Assembly: GCF_019633745.1 (NCBI RefSeq)
Contig: NZ_CP037968.1
Location: 1 to 64,000 of the forward strand
Source of the DNA: Methanofollis formosanus
GTDB taxonomy: Archaea; Halobacteriota; Methanomicrobia; Methanomicrobiales; Methanofollaceae
Length of the DNA: 64,000 nt
Reading direction: 5' to 3'
In this document: positions 8,183-16,451 of the stretch, piece by piece
Position numbering within the stretch: the first letter of the stretch is position 1
Layout of the letters: every line of letters starts with the position of its first letter
The notes under the pieces: model-generated
The model's database searches: none
The model's input: the letters and a program-made list of their open reading frames with translations, nothing else
Told to the model about the DNA's origin: nothing
Translations under genes and position numbers: made by a program

Positions 8183-9487
8183 GTGTCGGGCGGGAGCGGT
8201 ACCTATGGGGCTCTTCTTTTTCTTGGGACACTCGTCGGTTTCTCGCTCCTGGCGGAGAGTCGCGCTGCGCTGCTCGGGGTGTGTGCCGTAGGCACGTTTC
8301 TCTTCATCAGGTACGCCGTCGCCTCCCGCAGATTTGCGACGGTCGCCTCCGGCCTGAAAGTCACCAGAGAACTGGGGAATACAGCCGTCAGGCAGGATTC
8401 GATTGTCAGCGTGCAGGTGCGGGTCGGCGCCGCCCTCCCCCCGGGTTGCCGGGTCGAGGTCGAAGACCTCCCCCCGGCCGGGGTGCAGGTGGTCGGCGGA
8501 TCGACCTGTCTCTCCCTCATCGGTCCCTTGCCGGAGGAAGGGGTAATCTCCTACTCGATGGTCGTCCCGACGGAGGGGGAGGTCGTCTTCATGGGATTTG
8601 TGCTCAGAATTCCCGACCCCTTCTTCCCGAGGTCTGCTATCTTCAGGGGGGAGGGTATGCGCCTCCCGGCGCTGATGGTACGGCCGGAACGCCGTTTCAC
8701 CACCCAGAAAGGGGAGCAGGGTGGTACCGGGCCGGAGTCCCCCCACCTCTCAGGAGGAACAGGCGGGACGGTCCGCTCCTTCAGGGAGTTTGTCAACGGC
8801 GACGATGTACGCAGGATCGACTGGAAAGTTTCGGCAAAACAAGACTCCCTCCATGTGAAGGTGTATGCCGATGAGGAAGATCGGCCGCCGCTCATCTTTG
8901 TTGACCTCCCCAGAGGAGGAGCCAGTCAGCATGCTCGTACCGCCCTGAAGGAGGCCGTGCGGAGTGCAGTCGCGGCTTCGGTGCAGACACATGGTCGCAC
9001 CTCCCTGATGGCAGTCAGAGGACCCAACCTCCTCATTTATCTGCCCCTTGAAGCCGATTATACACGGGCCATGCAGGCACTTGCCGGTGGGGAGAACACG
9101 ACGGCAGAAGAGACATACTTTTACCGCGCCCGCACCGCCCCCTCCCTCCGCACCAATCTGAACGCCATTCTCTATGGGGCGGGGAACGGAAACCGAGATG
9201 GAAACGGCCATAGAGCAACTCTCGACTATCGCGAGAAGCTCTCTGCAGTCTATGGATCGGTCCTCAGAGGGCGGGAGCGGACAGTCTATGAACGGCAGCT
9301 GGCACAGGCGGTGTGGCGACTCAAACCTCGTCGCATCGAACTCTTCTCCTGCCGGGACGGCGACCAGAGCCATCTTGACTTTGTGGTCTGCATCGCGGAG
9401 CGTGCCGGAGTTCAGGTAGATCTCTGGAAACAGAACGGGCATAAACACCCGGAGAGCGCCGAAGGGAAAGCGGAGGCGGTGCGGTGA
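8183..9487 (+). CDS. DUF58-domain protein
   Basis: Protein of 434 residues with two N-terminal membrane helices and a long soluble part. The DUF58 signature is clear: RRIDWKVSAKQDSLHVKVY, then a vWA-like strand PPLIFVDLPRG. GTG start immediately after the MoxR stop. It is the usual physical partner of MoxR. The C-terminal 100 residues (from about 330), with YREKLSAVYGSVLRG and IELFSCRDGDQSHLDFVVCIAERAG, go beyond the core domain. Confidence 0.88.
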   Translation: MSGGSGTYGALLFLGTLVGFSLLAESRAALLGVCAVGTFLFIRYAVASRRFATVASGLKVTRELGNTAVRQDSIVSVQVRVGAALPPGCRVEVEDLPPAGVQVVGGSTCLSLIGPLPEEGVISYSMVVPTEGEVVFMGFVLRIPDPFFPRSAIFRGEGMRLPALMVRPERRFTTQKGEQGGTGPESPHLSGGTGGTVRSFREFVNGDDVRRIDWKVSAKQDSLHVKVYADEEDRPPLIFVDLPRGGASQHARTALKEAVRSAVAASVQTHGRTSLMAVRGPNLLIYLPLEADYTRAMQALAGGENTTAEETYFYRARTAPSLRTNLNAILYGAGNGNRDGNGHRATLDYREKLSAVYGSVLRGRERTVYERQLAQAVWRLKPRRIELFSCRDGDQSHLDFVVCIAERAGVQVDLWKQNGHKHPESAEGKAEAVR

Positions 9488-9930
9488 AACCGGTACTCTT
9501 TCTCCCGATACCCCTCGCCCTGGCGACCGGTCTTCTCACGGGTGTATGGCTCGATACTCTCGTCTTCTCACTTCTCTATCTTGGAACTCTCCGTCTGGCG
9601 GAGGAGTGGGGATCCGACGGATGGATTCTTCTTTTCTGCGGCGGCGAACCGCTGGTACTGGTCACTGCCGGGAAGTCGTGGGAAGCCGCGGTCCTCCTCC
9701 AGGTACTGGTGCTCTGGGCGGCGGTCGCCACCACGCCGGACCGATCAGCACCATGGTGGGGATGGGTGCTCGTCGGGGCCGGGTTCGTCCTCTCCGGAGG
9801 AGCAATGATCGCCGCCCTGAGTGACCTCATCCCTGCGCTGCTTGCCGTGGGCGGACTGCTGCTCTCTGCTTTTTCCCTTGTATGGCTTGCCGAACATCAG
9901 ATGAGATCCAGAGTGGAGATCGGACGATGA
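9484..9930 (+). CDS. Small polytopic membrane protein of the MoxR operon
   Basis: Protein of 148 residues, nearly all hydrophobic: about five helices such as LATGLLTGVWLDTLVFSLLYL and LIPALLAVGGLLLSAFSLVWLAEH. The GTG start overlaps the DUF58 stop (GTGA), and its own stop overlaps the next start (ATGA). No family was recognised. The coupling on both sides argues for a stoichiometric membrane component. Confidence 0.75.
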   Translation: MKPVLFLPIPLALATGLLTGVWLDTLVFSLLYLGTLRLAEEWGSDGWILLFCGGEPLVLVTAGKSWEAAVLLQVLVLWAAVATTPDRSAPWWGWVLVGAGFVLSGGAMIAALSDLIPALLAVGGLLLSAFSLVWLAEHQMRSRVEIGR

Positions 9931-10700
9931 AAAAAAATGGATACAACGACTATTTCATGGCAGGGGCGGCGCTGATCGCGGCCGCGGCCCTGGTGCTGAC
10001 GATTGCGTACCTCACCAACCGCGGTGACCTGACCAGTGCGACGCTGGCTATGAGCGGGATCGCATCTTTTGTCGGCGGGGTCTTTCTCCTCACTCTCTCG
10101 AAAGGAGAACCCTTCGACCCGGGTTATGTCGGCGCTCTCCCTGCCGCCGGCACCATCAATCTCAGCCGCGTGGCCTCAGACCTCGGGTTGATGGGCGACG
10201 GTGTCTACCTCCCTCATCAGACGAAAGATTCCCCTATACTCCAGTTCATCCCGGCGGGGTCATACCATGGAGCGACGATCAGGGAAGATTTCTCTTTTGC
10301 AATGGCAGACGGTTCTGAAGGTCTGGTATTCCTCCCGATGGGGCTTCCGCTCCTCGAACAGTTGAAGCATGATGCAGGACTCAGAATACCGGCCGAAGAA
10401 GCCAATATCTTCTCCTGCATCCAGGAAGTCTGCTCCGATGTCCTTGAGGTGGCCGAGATAGCCGCTGTGGAACGGAGCGGCGACGCGGTCGTCGTGACCA
10501 TGGGCAAGTTCAGGCTCCTTTCCTGCTGTGCTGCCGTACGCGCTGAGTCACCCAAGTGCTGCACCATGGTCGGATGTCCGGTCTGCAGCCTCGTCGCCTG
10601 CATCCTGACCGAAGGGTTCGGGAAACCCTGCAGTCTTTCGAAAGCGCAGGTCGACGAGGGACACGGCGACCTGACCCTCGTGTATTCCTTCCCTGAGTGA
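9927..10700 (+). CDS. Membrane protein with Cys-rich C-terminal domain, last gene of MoxR operon
   Basis: Protein of 257 residues starting at the ATG that overlaps the previous stop. Two membrane helices come first (FMAGAALIAAAALVLTIAYL and SGIASFVGGVFLLTL), then a cytoplasmic domain with FIPAGSYHGATI and GSEGLVFLPMGLPLL. The C-terminal third holds a cysteine cluster (LLSCCAAVRAESPKCC, then GCPVCSLVAC), suggesting a metal site or disulfides. Proteins of this layout end MoxR/DUF58 operons in other archaea, to my knowledge as uncharacterised domain families. Function unknown. Confidence 0.75.
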   Translation: MKKNGYNDYFMAGAALIAAAALVLTIAYLTNRGDLTSATLAMSGIASFVGGVFLLTLSKGEPFDPGYVGALPAAGTINLSRVASDLGLMGDGVYLPHQTKDSPILQFIPAGSYHGATIREDFSFAMADGSEGLVFLPMGLPLLEQLKHDAGLRIPAEEANIFSCIQEVCSDVLEVAEIAAVERSGDAVVVTMGKFRLLSCCAAVRAESPKCCTMVGCPVCSLVACILTEGFGKPCSLSKAQVDEGHGDLTLVYSFPE

Positions 10701-10794
10701 TAGATCCGTGGAATCTGGCGTGGGTATGAGCCGGGCATATCGCATGAAATATTTTTTCCGTGGAAGAGCGTTGTTGTCCTTTGAAATAGTTAGT

Positions 10795-10845
10795 TTTGTG
10801 GAATTGAGCATGAACCCCCGGCTCAAGCATACGGGATGAAAATTT
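10795..10845 (+). repeat. D-type 3'-end hairpin repeat
   Basis: TGTGGAATTGAGCATGAAC, a short stem, then CTCAAGCATACGGGATGAAA. It lies downstream of, and is oriented away from, the MoxR operon. Confidence 0.7.
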
Positions 10846-10991
10846 TCTGAGCTTCGCTTCGGTATGTGGGTGGATCCCTCTCAATCGCCGTCCTCGCCTA
10901 TCTTCGTCGTGGGGGGTTCCGGGGGGCAAAGCCCCCCGGCGCGAGATTCCAGGAAATATTCTACGATGGGGGCGGCACGCCTGATTATCTC

Positions 10992-11060
10992 GCCTTCCCC
11001 CATCCTCCCGCCGGGGGCCCTGCCCCCGGACCCCCGGGATGAAGATAGGGCCGGGAAGGC
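10992..11060 (+). repeat. 69-bp GC-rich palindromic module
   Basis: The arms GCCTTCCC and GGGAAGGC enclose CCGGGGGCCCTGCCCCCGG and GATGAAGATAGGG. Confidence 0.7.
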
Positions 11061-11179
11061 AGAGAGACCATTGTTCAGAAGGCGCCTCTGTTCTTTGCAT
11101 ATGGGTCGCGCCTGGCGCAGGTATTTTCAAATCCCCATCAAAATCTCAAGGATCGATATTTTGGATCATTTTCATGGTA

Positions 11180-11222
11180 TCACTCATGAAGCGGAAGCAC
11201 GCCTCAAGCGTACCTGATGAAC
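11180..11222 (+). repeat. D-type hairpin repeat
   Basis: CATGAAGCGGAAGCACGCCT is followed by CAAGCGTACCTGATGAAC; second copy in this block. Confidence 0.6.
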
Positions 11223-11536
11223 ATTTATCGTCGCTTGCTCTCTCTCTTTTCAAGACAGGAGAATCGGTGGAGACTTCGTTCAACCGCCGCCCCCATCCTC
11301 GTCGTGAGGGGTTCTGGGGGCACTCGTCTCCCGGTGCGAGAGTGCAGGTGAGAGTTCTTCGGTGGGGCGACCCTTCTGATCGGTTTGCCTTCCCAAATCC
11401 TCTCGCGGAGGGACCGAGATTCAAGTTACAAGCTTCCATCCGTTCGCACTCAGGAATAGAAATTTTACAGATCTGATTTTCTCAAACCCTCTTCAGGAAT
11501 GCCCCACAGAAGATCTGGTTCCGCAATGACATCCCG

Positions 11537-11563
11537 CTCCGTTTGATGAGCAATTCAACGGAG
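11537..11563 (-). repeat. Degenerate D-type hairpin
   Basis: A perfect 7-bp stem, CTCCGTT/AACGGAG. On the minus strand it keeps GAATTGCTCAT and GCGGGATG of the D consensus, just beyond the T10 run after the gene ending at 11577. Confidence 0.5.
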
Positions 11564-11564
11564 C

Positions 11565-11574
11565 AAAAAAAAAA
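11565..11574 (-). terminator. T-run terminator
   Basis: Ten A on the plus strand just past the stop of the minus-strand surface-protein gene. Confidence 0.6.
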
Positions 11575-11576
11575 GA

Positions 11577-12797
11577 TTACTTTTTGCCCCTGAGAAGGAC
11601 AAAGGAGAGCAGAACCGTTGCAATAAGGCAGGCATACCCTACAGAGGACTGAGTAGTCTGCGGGAGCGTGGTTGCAGTTGTTGTCGGAATTGCAGTCGTT
11701 TCGGCTTCGGCGAAGTGCATCAGGCGGTAGGTGCCTGCACCGGTGATCTCGGTGACGACGGTCCCGTCTTCGAGGTTGCTCGGGAGGATCTCCCATTTTT
11801 CATTGTTGAAAACCGCAATGAAAATCGTTGCCTGGTTTTCGGCCTCTCCTTCAGGGAGCGTGAAGATGAGTTGTACCGGCCCTTCGAACGTGCGGTTCGC
11901 CGGTGTGATCGAGACCGCATCCCCGAGAGGCACCCATCCGTCGGGGACATTCCCACTCTCAGCCCTGGTCAGACCGACTCCTTCGAGTCCGGAACCTTCG
12001 AGGCGTACCATTCTGTCCTCAGACCAGACCACCCCGACACCGGGAGCGGTGGTCACCGCCCCGGTTGGGGTCACTCCGTCATTCTGTTGCGTCGTGCTCC
12101 CCGAAGGCCCAGATGATCCCGGAGACCCCGGGGATCCTGGAGTGCCCGACGGTTTCTCAGTTGTGGGTACTTTTGTTGGTTTCGTCGTCGGTTCCTCTGG
12201 TGTTCCTCCGCCGATCGGTATTGTCTCTCTCAGCGTGGTCTCGCCGTCCACCGAGACCTCGATGGTGCTCGACCCCTTGCTGACGCCATTGAGCGTGAAG
12301 GAGATGGTGCTGTCCGCAGCCCCGGTCTTCTCTCCGCTCAACCGCATCTGCGTGGTGATCTCCGAGACATCGGGCATCGCCTGCCCCTCGAGTTTGAGGG
12401 AGCGATACGTCCCTGCCGGGATATCCATCTGCTGTGAAAATGTGAAGACTCCATCCTTCGACGGCCCGCCGACATTGATGGAACTCCCGTCGAACGTTGT
12501 CGAGAGCGTGGTGAAGGCTGTGTTTTTGGTCGATGCAAAGATCCATCCTCCGCTCAGCGAGACTGGGAGCACGAAGTCCTGCACCTCAAAGGTGAACTTC
12601 TCTCCGCCTTCCACTTCGATCCGGCTCTCCACCAGGATGGCAAATGAGGCACCATCAGGGAGATCCTGGATATTGATCTCGATCTCGTCCCCTTCTTCGA
12701 TGGCATCAGGTGAAACCGATATACTGGCTGCGGCGCATCCCAGAGGGACGCATAATGATAGCAGAAACAGGGTCAAGACAAAGATTTTGAAGTCCAT
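11577..12797 (-). CDS. Secreted surface protein with Thr/Pro linker and C-terminal anchor
   Basis: Protein of 406 residues. The signal peptide (FKIFVLTLFLLSLCVPLGCAA) is followed by a beta-sandwich-like domain (about 25-200; SISVSPDAIEEGDEIEINIQ), a low-complexity Pro/Thr/Ser/Gly stretch (about 203-245), a second domain with VRLEGSGLEGVGLTRAE and TPANRTFEGPVQLIFTLPEGE, another Thr-rich stretch, and a C-terminal membrane helix ending in RGKK. This is the layout of an anchored archaeal envelope protein. No enzymatic motif. The promoter is shared with the divergent gene at 12874. Confidence 0.75.
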   Translation of the reverse strand: MDFKIFVLTLFLLSLCVPLGCAAASISVSPDAIEEGDEIEINIQDLPDGASFAILVESRIEVEGGEKFTFEVQDFVLPVSLSGGWIFASTKNTAFTTLSTTFDGSSINVGGPSKDGVFTFSQQMDIPAGTYRSLKLEGQAMPDVSEITTQMRLSGEKTGAADSTISFTLNGVSKGSSTIEVSVDGETTLRETIPIGGGTPEEPTTKPTKVPTTEKPSGTPGSPGSPGSSGPSGSTTQQNDGVTPTGAVTTAPGVGVVWSEDRMVRLEGSGLEGVGLTRAESGNVPDGWVPLGDAVSITPANRTFEGPVQLIFTLPEGEAENQATIFIAVFNNEKWEILPSNLEDGTVVTEITGAGTYRLMHFAEAETTAIPTTTATTLPQTTQSSVGYACLIATVLLSFVLLRGKK

Positions 12798-12830
12798 TTT
12801 TTTGTCCCCTCCTTATCTGAGGGCAGTAAA

Positions 12831-12849
12831 CATTTATATATTATAAAAG
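12831..12849. promoter_or_regulatory. Shared TATA region of two divergent surface-protein genes
   Basis: The AT-only stretch TTTATATATTATAAAA sits midway in the 76-bp gap between divergent starts at 12797 and 12874 and can be read on either strand. A GGGGGGAGG ribosome-binding site precedes the plus-strand ATG. Confidence 0.6.
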
Positions 12850-12873
12850 TTACTTGGGTTACGGGGGGGAGGA

Positions 12874-14487
12874 ATGAAAACGCCCTTTGGATATTATCCG
12901 GTAATCTTTCTTTTAGTTCTGCTATTCGGGGCGGTGACGATAGTATCTGCTGCAGATCCGGTCGTCACGGTCTCATGCAATGATTCTTTCAGTTTCAATG
13001 GTCTTGTGGTCTCCGAGATATCGGTCGTCGATCTCGCCGACCCTGAAGTGACCTGGATCGGCCTTGAGAGCACCTCTGGATGTGACTTGAAGATGCTCAC
13101 CTGTCCCCAGGTGAGGTACATCACCAGAGACTGTCCAAGCGGTACATTTGAGGTGGACGGATGTACCGTCACCGCTACAGAAGTCGGAGAGGTGGACTGG
13201 AGCGGGTACAACGTCCATGCAGTCTACAAAGAAGCGGTGATCCCGACGATCTCCGCAAAGGTGCCCGGCGAGACAGGAAATGTTCTCCTGCTGAGGATCC
13301 CGCCCGAAGTCTCGGAGGTCGGCGGCCCAGAAGACTTTGAGGCACTCTTTGCCGCCACCGATCGGATTTATCTCTACACCGAGGACGGGATCGTCTTTGT
13401 GAACCCGCAGACAAATGAATTTGTGCTCTGGGGCGGGTTCGCTATCGGCTCTGACCCCAATGACTTTGGCACGATCCTGACGAACTCGGAGGTCGATCTC
13501 GACAACTTCTCTGCCGACCCCACTGTGGCGAAGAGTATGGGCGACGCCCATTCTAACACCGTCCCATCACCAGGGGAGTACCTCTGTCTCATCTTCAGAT
13601 ACGAGCAGGAAAACTCGGCCATGAAAATTCTCGGCAGCGCTCCGGTCGTCGTGATGGACACAGACCGTGCCATTACCTGGAACGGCGGGGCACCACCGCA
13701 GATCTACACTGACGGAGGAGACGTTGCCCTCGGTTTCGAAGAGGGGAACGCGATTGAAGGATTGGCCTATATCATCTTCAAAGAGGATGCCGTTTTCGAT
13801 GCTGAAATGGGGATCAACATTGAGAATCTGATGGCCCTGCAGGACCACCCGATGATCACCCAGACATGCTTCCTCGACTTCCTGATGCAGGAGGTGCCAG
13901 GCCACTCCTATGAGGATAGTCCGGTGATGTTCAGCCTCATCGTCGACGGTGAGACACAGGGTCCCGATGATCTCAACACATTTGTCCCGATCTCCACCGG
14001 CTATGGAGTTGCCGGGGCTGAAATGGGATCTGAGGTGATTGTGCCGGCCGAAGCGCTCGGCGGACTCAAGGCAGGAACCTATCAGGTTATCCTGTATGGT
14101 ACCGGTGAAAACGGATCGGTCGTCGCTGTCGACCAGACTGAGTTCACCATTGGTTCCAACGCAGAGCCCAGAAAGTACTCTTCTGACAGCGAGGGCGGCG
14201 AATGGTCCTCCTCGACCTCTTCTGAAGAGAAAAGTACCGAGGCAAACGAGGGAGCCGCCGGAATCGAGACTCTGGTTCCGAAGAGTGGCGGTGACGGGGT
14301 GAAAACTCCGGGCGGTTCCACCGCTCTCAAAGACGTCAGGATCGGGGAAGGATATTCTGAGATCGGGGGGCCGGACGGATCTGATGAGAATGCCGGAAAT
14401 GTGCCTGCGATACTGGGGTACGCCGCCCTCGGCCTGATCGCCCTTGCGGGCATCGGCATTGTCCTCAGCCGCGGCAGATTCAGGTGA
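12874..14487 (+). CDS. Secreted surface protein with C-terminal membrane anchor
   Basis: Protein of 537 residues. Signal peptide to about residue 27 (VIFLLVLLFGAVTIVSAA); a large extracellular region with a central LWGGFAIGSDPNDFGTILT segment and a C-terminal beta domain (PGHSYEDSPVMFSLIVDGE to VAVDQTEFTIGS); a Ser/Glu/Gly-rich linker (about 430-500, with SSSTSSEEKSTEANEG); then a membrane helix (ILGYAALGLIALAGIGIVL) and RGRFR. No family was recognised. Paired with the divergent surface protein, it is probably an envelope component. Confidence 0.75.
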   Translation: MKTPFGYYPVIFLLVLLFGAVTIVSAADPVVTVSCNDSFSFNGLVVSEISVVDLADPEVTWIGLESTSGCDLKMLTCPQVRYITRDCPSGTFEVDGCTVTATEVGEVDWSGYNVHAVYKEAVIPTISAKVPGETGNVLLLRIPPEVSEVGGPEDFEALFAATDRIYLYTEDGIVFVNPQTNEFVLWGGFAIGSDPNDFGTILTNSEVDLDNFSADPTVAKSMGDAHSNTVPSPGEYLCLIFRYEQENSAMKILGSAPVVVMDTDRAITWNGGAPPQIYTDGGDVALGFEEGNAIEGLAYIIFKEDAVFDAEMGINIENLMALQDHPMITQTCFLDFLMQEVPGHSYEDSPVMFSLIVDGETQGPDDLNTFVPISTGYGVAGAEMGSEVIVPAEALGGLKAGTYQVILYGTGENGSVVAVDQTEFTIGSNAEPRKYSSDSEGGEWSSSTSSEEKSTEANEGAAGIETLVPKSGGDGVKTPGGSTALKDVRIGEGYSEIGGPDGSDENAGNVPAILGYAALGLIALAGIGIVLSRGRFR

Positions 14488-14489
14488 CG

Positions 14490-14516
14490 TGGCCGTCCCG
14501 GGCCATCTCTTTTTTT
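14490..14516 (+). terminator. Hairpin plus T-run terminator
   Basis: The stem TGGCC/GGCCA (14490-14505) is followed by a T7 run. Confidence 0.6.
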
Positions 14517-14577
14517 CGGATCCCGTGAAACGGCGATCCCATAGCATTTAACCTTGCAGGAGAGAAAGAAATAGCAG

Positions 14578-15807
14578 ATGGCTCAGCTGACCGTGGATAT
14601 CGGGGGGCGCCCGGGTGTCGATTGCCGGGGATTCTGTGAGTACTGTTATTTCAAGCATGTCGGCGACGTCGCTCCCTTCGGCTGCCAGTACTGCCCGCCC
14701 TTCAAGGTGGGCTGCGACTACTGCACGCGGGGGGTGAAGGAGCAGTACAGCGGGTTCAAGTCTCTCTCCACGGTCGCAGACGATATCCTCGCCAACCTCC
14801 AGATGCTCACCGACGATATCAGCCGCGTCACCATCAGCGGCGGCGGCGACCCGAGTTGTTACCCGGCCTTCACCGACCTCGTCGAACTGCTCGGAAGTAT
14901 GGAGGCGCCGCTCCATATCGGGTACACCAGCGGGAAAGGTTTTGACGACCCGGGTATCGCCGATATGCTCATCGAGAACGGTCTCACCGAGGTTTCGTAC
15001 ACCATCTTCTCCGCGGACCCGGCCCTCCGCCGGAGGTACATGCACGACCCCACCCCCGAGGCCTCGCTTGCGGTGATGCGACGGCTCTGCGAGGAGATCG
15101 ATGTCTATGCGGCCGCGGTGGTGATCCCCGGAGTCAACGACGGCGAAAAACTCGAAGAGACCTGTGCCTGGCTGGAGGACGCGGGGGCGAAGGGCCTGAT
15201 CCTGATGCGGTTTGCAAACACCACGGAGCAGGGGTTGATCCTCGGGAACGCTCCCGTCATCGAGGGGCAGCAGGTCGAGACGGTGGAGGCGTTCAGGGAC
15301 CGGGTCACCGCCCTTGCTGCGGCCCACTCCCTCAAGATCAGCGGTACGCCCCTCTGGGATCCCGAGATCGGGTCTCCCTTTGTCATCCTCAACGAGCCCG
15401 ACCTCCTGGCCAAACTCCCCAGGGTCAGGCGGCGGGCGACGGTGGTCAGCGGCGGTGTCGCTGCGCCGTACGTCCAGGAGGTGCTCGACGCCTGCGGCGG
15501 CGGGTGCCGCGTGGTCTCCACGCCCCAGGAGATCGCGTGCCTCATCACCCGCAACGACCTTGCGGCCCTCGACCTCGCCTCACTCGAGGAAGCGGTGGTG
15601 ATCCCTGGCCGGGCCTTCGTCCATGACCGGGAGGCCGCGAAGGTGCTCTCCCGCGACGGCGTCGCCCGCACGGTCGTCCGCGGGCCGGAGATGCTCACCG
15701 CAGACGCCGAGACCTCGATGGGAATGCGCCGGGAGGACGTCCTGCTGATGGAGATGGAGGGCTTCGCCGCGCTGATCCATGTGCTCAATCAGTACGGGAG
15801 AGAGTGA
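14578..15807 (+). CDS. mmp10: Mmp10, radical SAM McrA-arginine C-methyltransferase
   Basis: Methanogenesis marker protein 10, 409 residues. The family installs the C5-methyl group on an active-site arginine of methyl-coenzyme M reductase, using S-adenosylmethionine and a cobalamin. The radical SAM cysteines are C16, C20 and C23 (CRGFCEYC); a second cysteine group, C36, C39, C46 and C49 (CQYCPPFKVGCDYC), matches the extra metal site of Mmp10. The glycine-rich RVTISGGGDPSCYPAF follows. The C-terminal half (from about 280) carries the family-specific domain. Presence of this gene is the best evidence that the organism is a methanogen. It is monocistronic. Confidence 0.95.
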   Translation: MAQLTVDIGGRPGVDCRGFCEYCYFKHVGDVAPFGCQYCPPFKVGCDYCTRGVKEQYSGFKSLSTVADDILANLQMLTDDISRVTISGGGDPSCYPAFTDLVELLGSMEAPLHIGYTSGKGFDDPGIADMLIENGLTEVSYTIFSADPALRRRYMHDPTPEASLAVMRRLCEEIDVYAAAVVIPGVNDGEKLEETCAWLEDAGAKGLILMRFANTTEQGLILGNAPVIEGQQVETVEAFRDRVTALAAAHSLKISGTPLWDPEIGSPFVILNEPDLLAKLPRVRRRATVVSGGVAAPYVQEVLDACGGGCRVVSTPQEIACLITRNDLAALDLASLEEAVVIPGRAFVHDREAAKVLSRDGVARTVVRGPEMLTADAETSMGMRREDVLLMEMEGFAALIHVLNQYGRE

Positions 15808-15938
15808 GGCAGGGGAAGGCGTGAGAGCGATCGGTGTGGGTGAATGAACCGGTAAATGATCAGAGGGCCGCCTCCCGGTCACCGCGCGCGAAGAGAGGTG
15901 TGGTGGACGGCATCTCTCTCTTCAAGTCCATTGATTGT

Positions 15939-16007
15939 GCCCTCCCACCTCTATCTTCATCCCGGGGGTCGGGGGACTGCGCCCCCGGCGAGATGATGGA
16001 GGAAGGC
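15939..16007 (-). repeat. 69-bp GC-rich palindromic module
   Basis: The arms are degenerate (GCCCTCCC/GGAAGGC) but the 69-bp length and inner CCGGGGG hairpin are kept. Confidence 0.6.
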
Positions 16008-16364
16008 GTGATGATCGATCAGGCGTGCCGCCCTCCGCCTATCGCTCGCGCGGGGGGTTCGGGGGGCGGCAAGCCCCCCGTCAAAGAGAACCGTCAAGAT
16101 GATTTACCATGAAAATGATCCAGAATATCCTCTCTTCATGTTTGCATGAGAGTCTGAGCTCTTTATATCACGTTGAAGCCGATACGCAGAGGATAGAAAA
16201 TTCTTCAGATGGATCGGCCGCCCCCATCGTCGAGATTTTCCTGCCATCTCGCACCGGGGGATTGCACCCCCCGGACCCCCCACGACGAAGATAGGTGGGG
16301 GCGGCGATGGAACACGATCCCCCCAGATTCTCCGGTCTTGAAAAGAGAGAGCAAGCGACGAGAA

Positions 16365-16416
16365 ATTTTCATCCCGTATGCTTGAGCCAGGGGTTCATGC
16401 CCGATTCTACAAAGCC
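16365..16416 (-). repeat. D-type 3'-end hairpin repeat
   Basis: On the minus strand: GGCTTTGTAGAATCGGGCAT, a GAACCCC stem, then CAAGCATACGGGATGAAA. It points away from the acyl-CoA synthetase ending at 16452. Confidence 0.7.
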
Positions 16417-16451
16417 AAAAATTCAGGGGCCGGTCAAAAGCCGGTCCTCGA

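Larger units (their letters stand above)
10701..11576. repeat. Convergent intergenic block of dispersed repeats
   Basis: No gene. Two plus-oriented D hairpins (10795, 11180), a C/G hairpin block (about 10900-10945), the 69-bp module (10992-11060), another GC segment (about 11285-11405) and a degenerate minus-oriented D hairpin (11537-11563) fill the gap. Confidence 0.7.
15808..16451. repeat. Convergent intergenic block of dispersed repeats
   Basis: No gene. In order: a 69-bp module, the right part of the 242-bp element (about 16020-16115), the B module with GTTGAAGCCGATACGCAGAG, a C/G hairpin (about 16245-16295) and a D hairpin. Confidence 0.7.
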
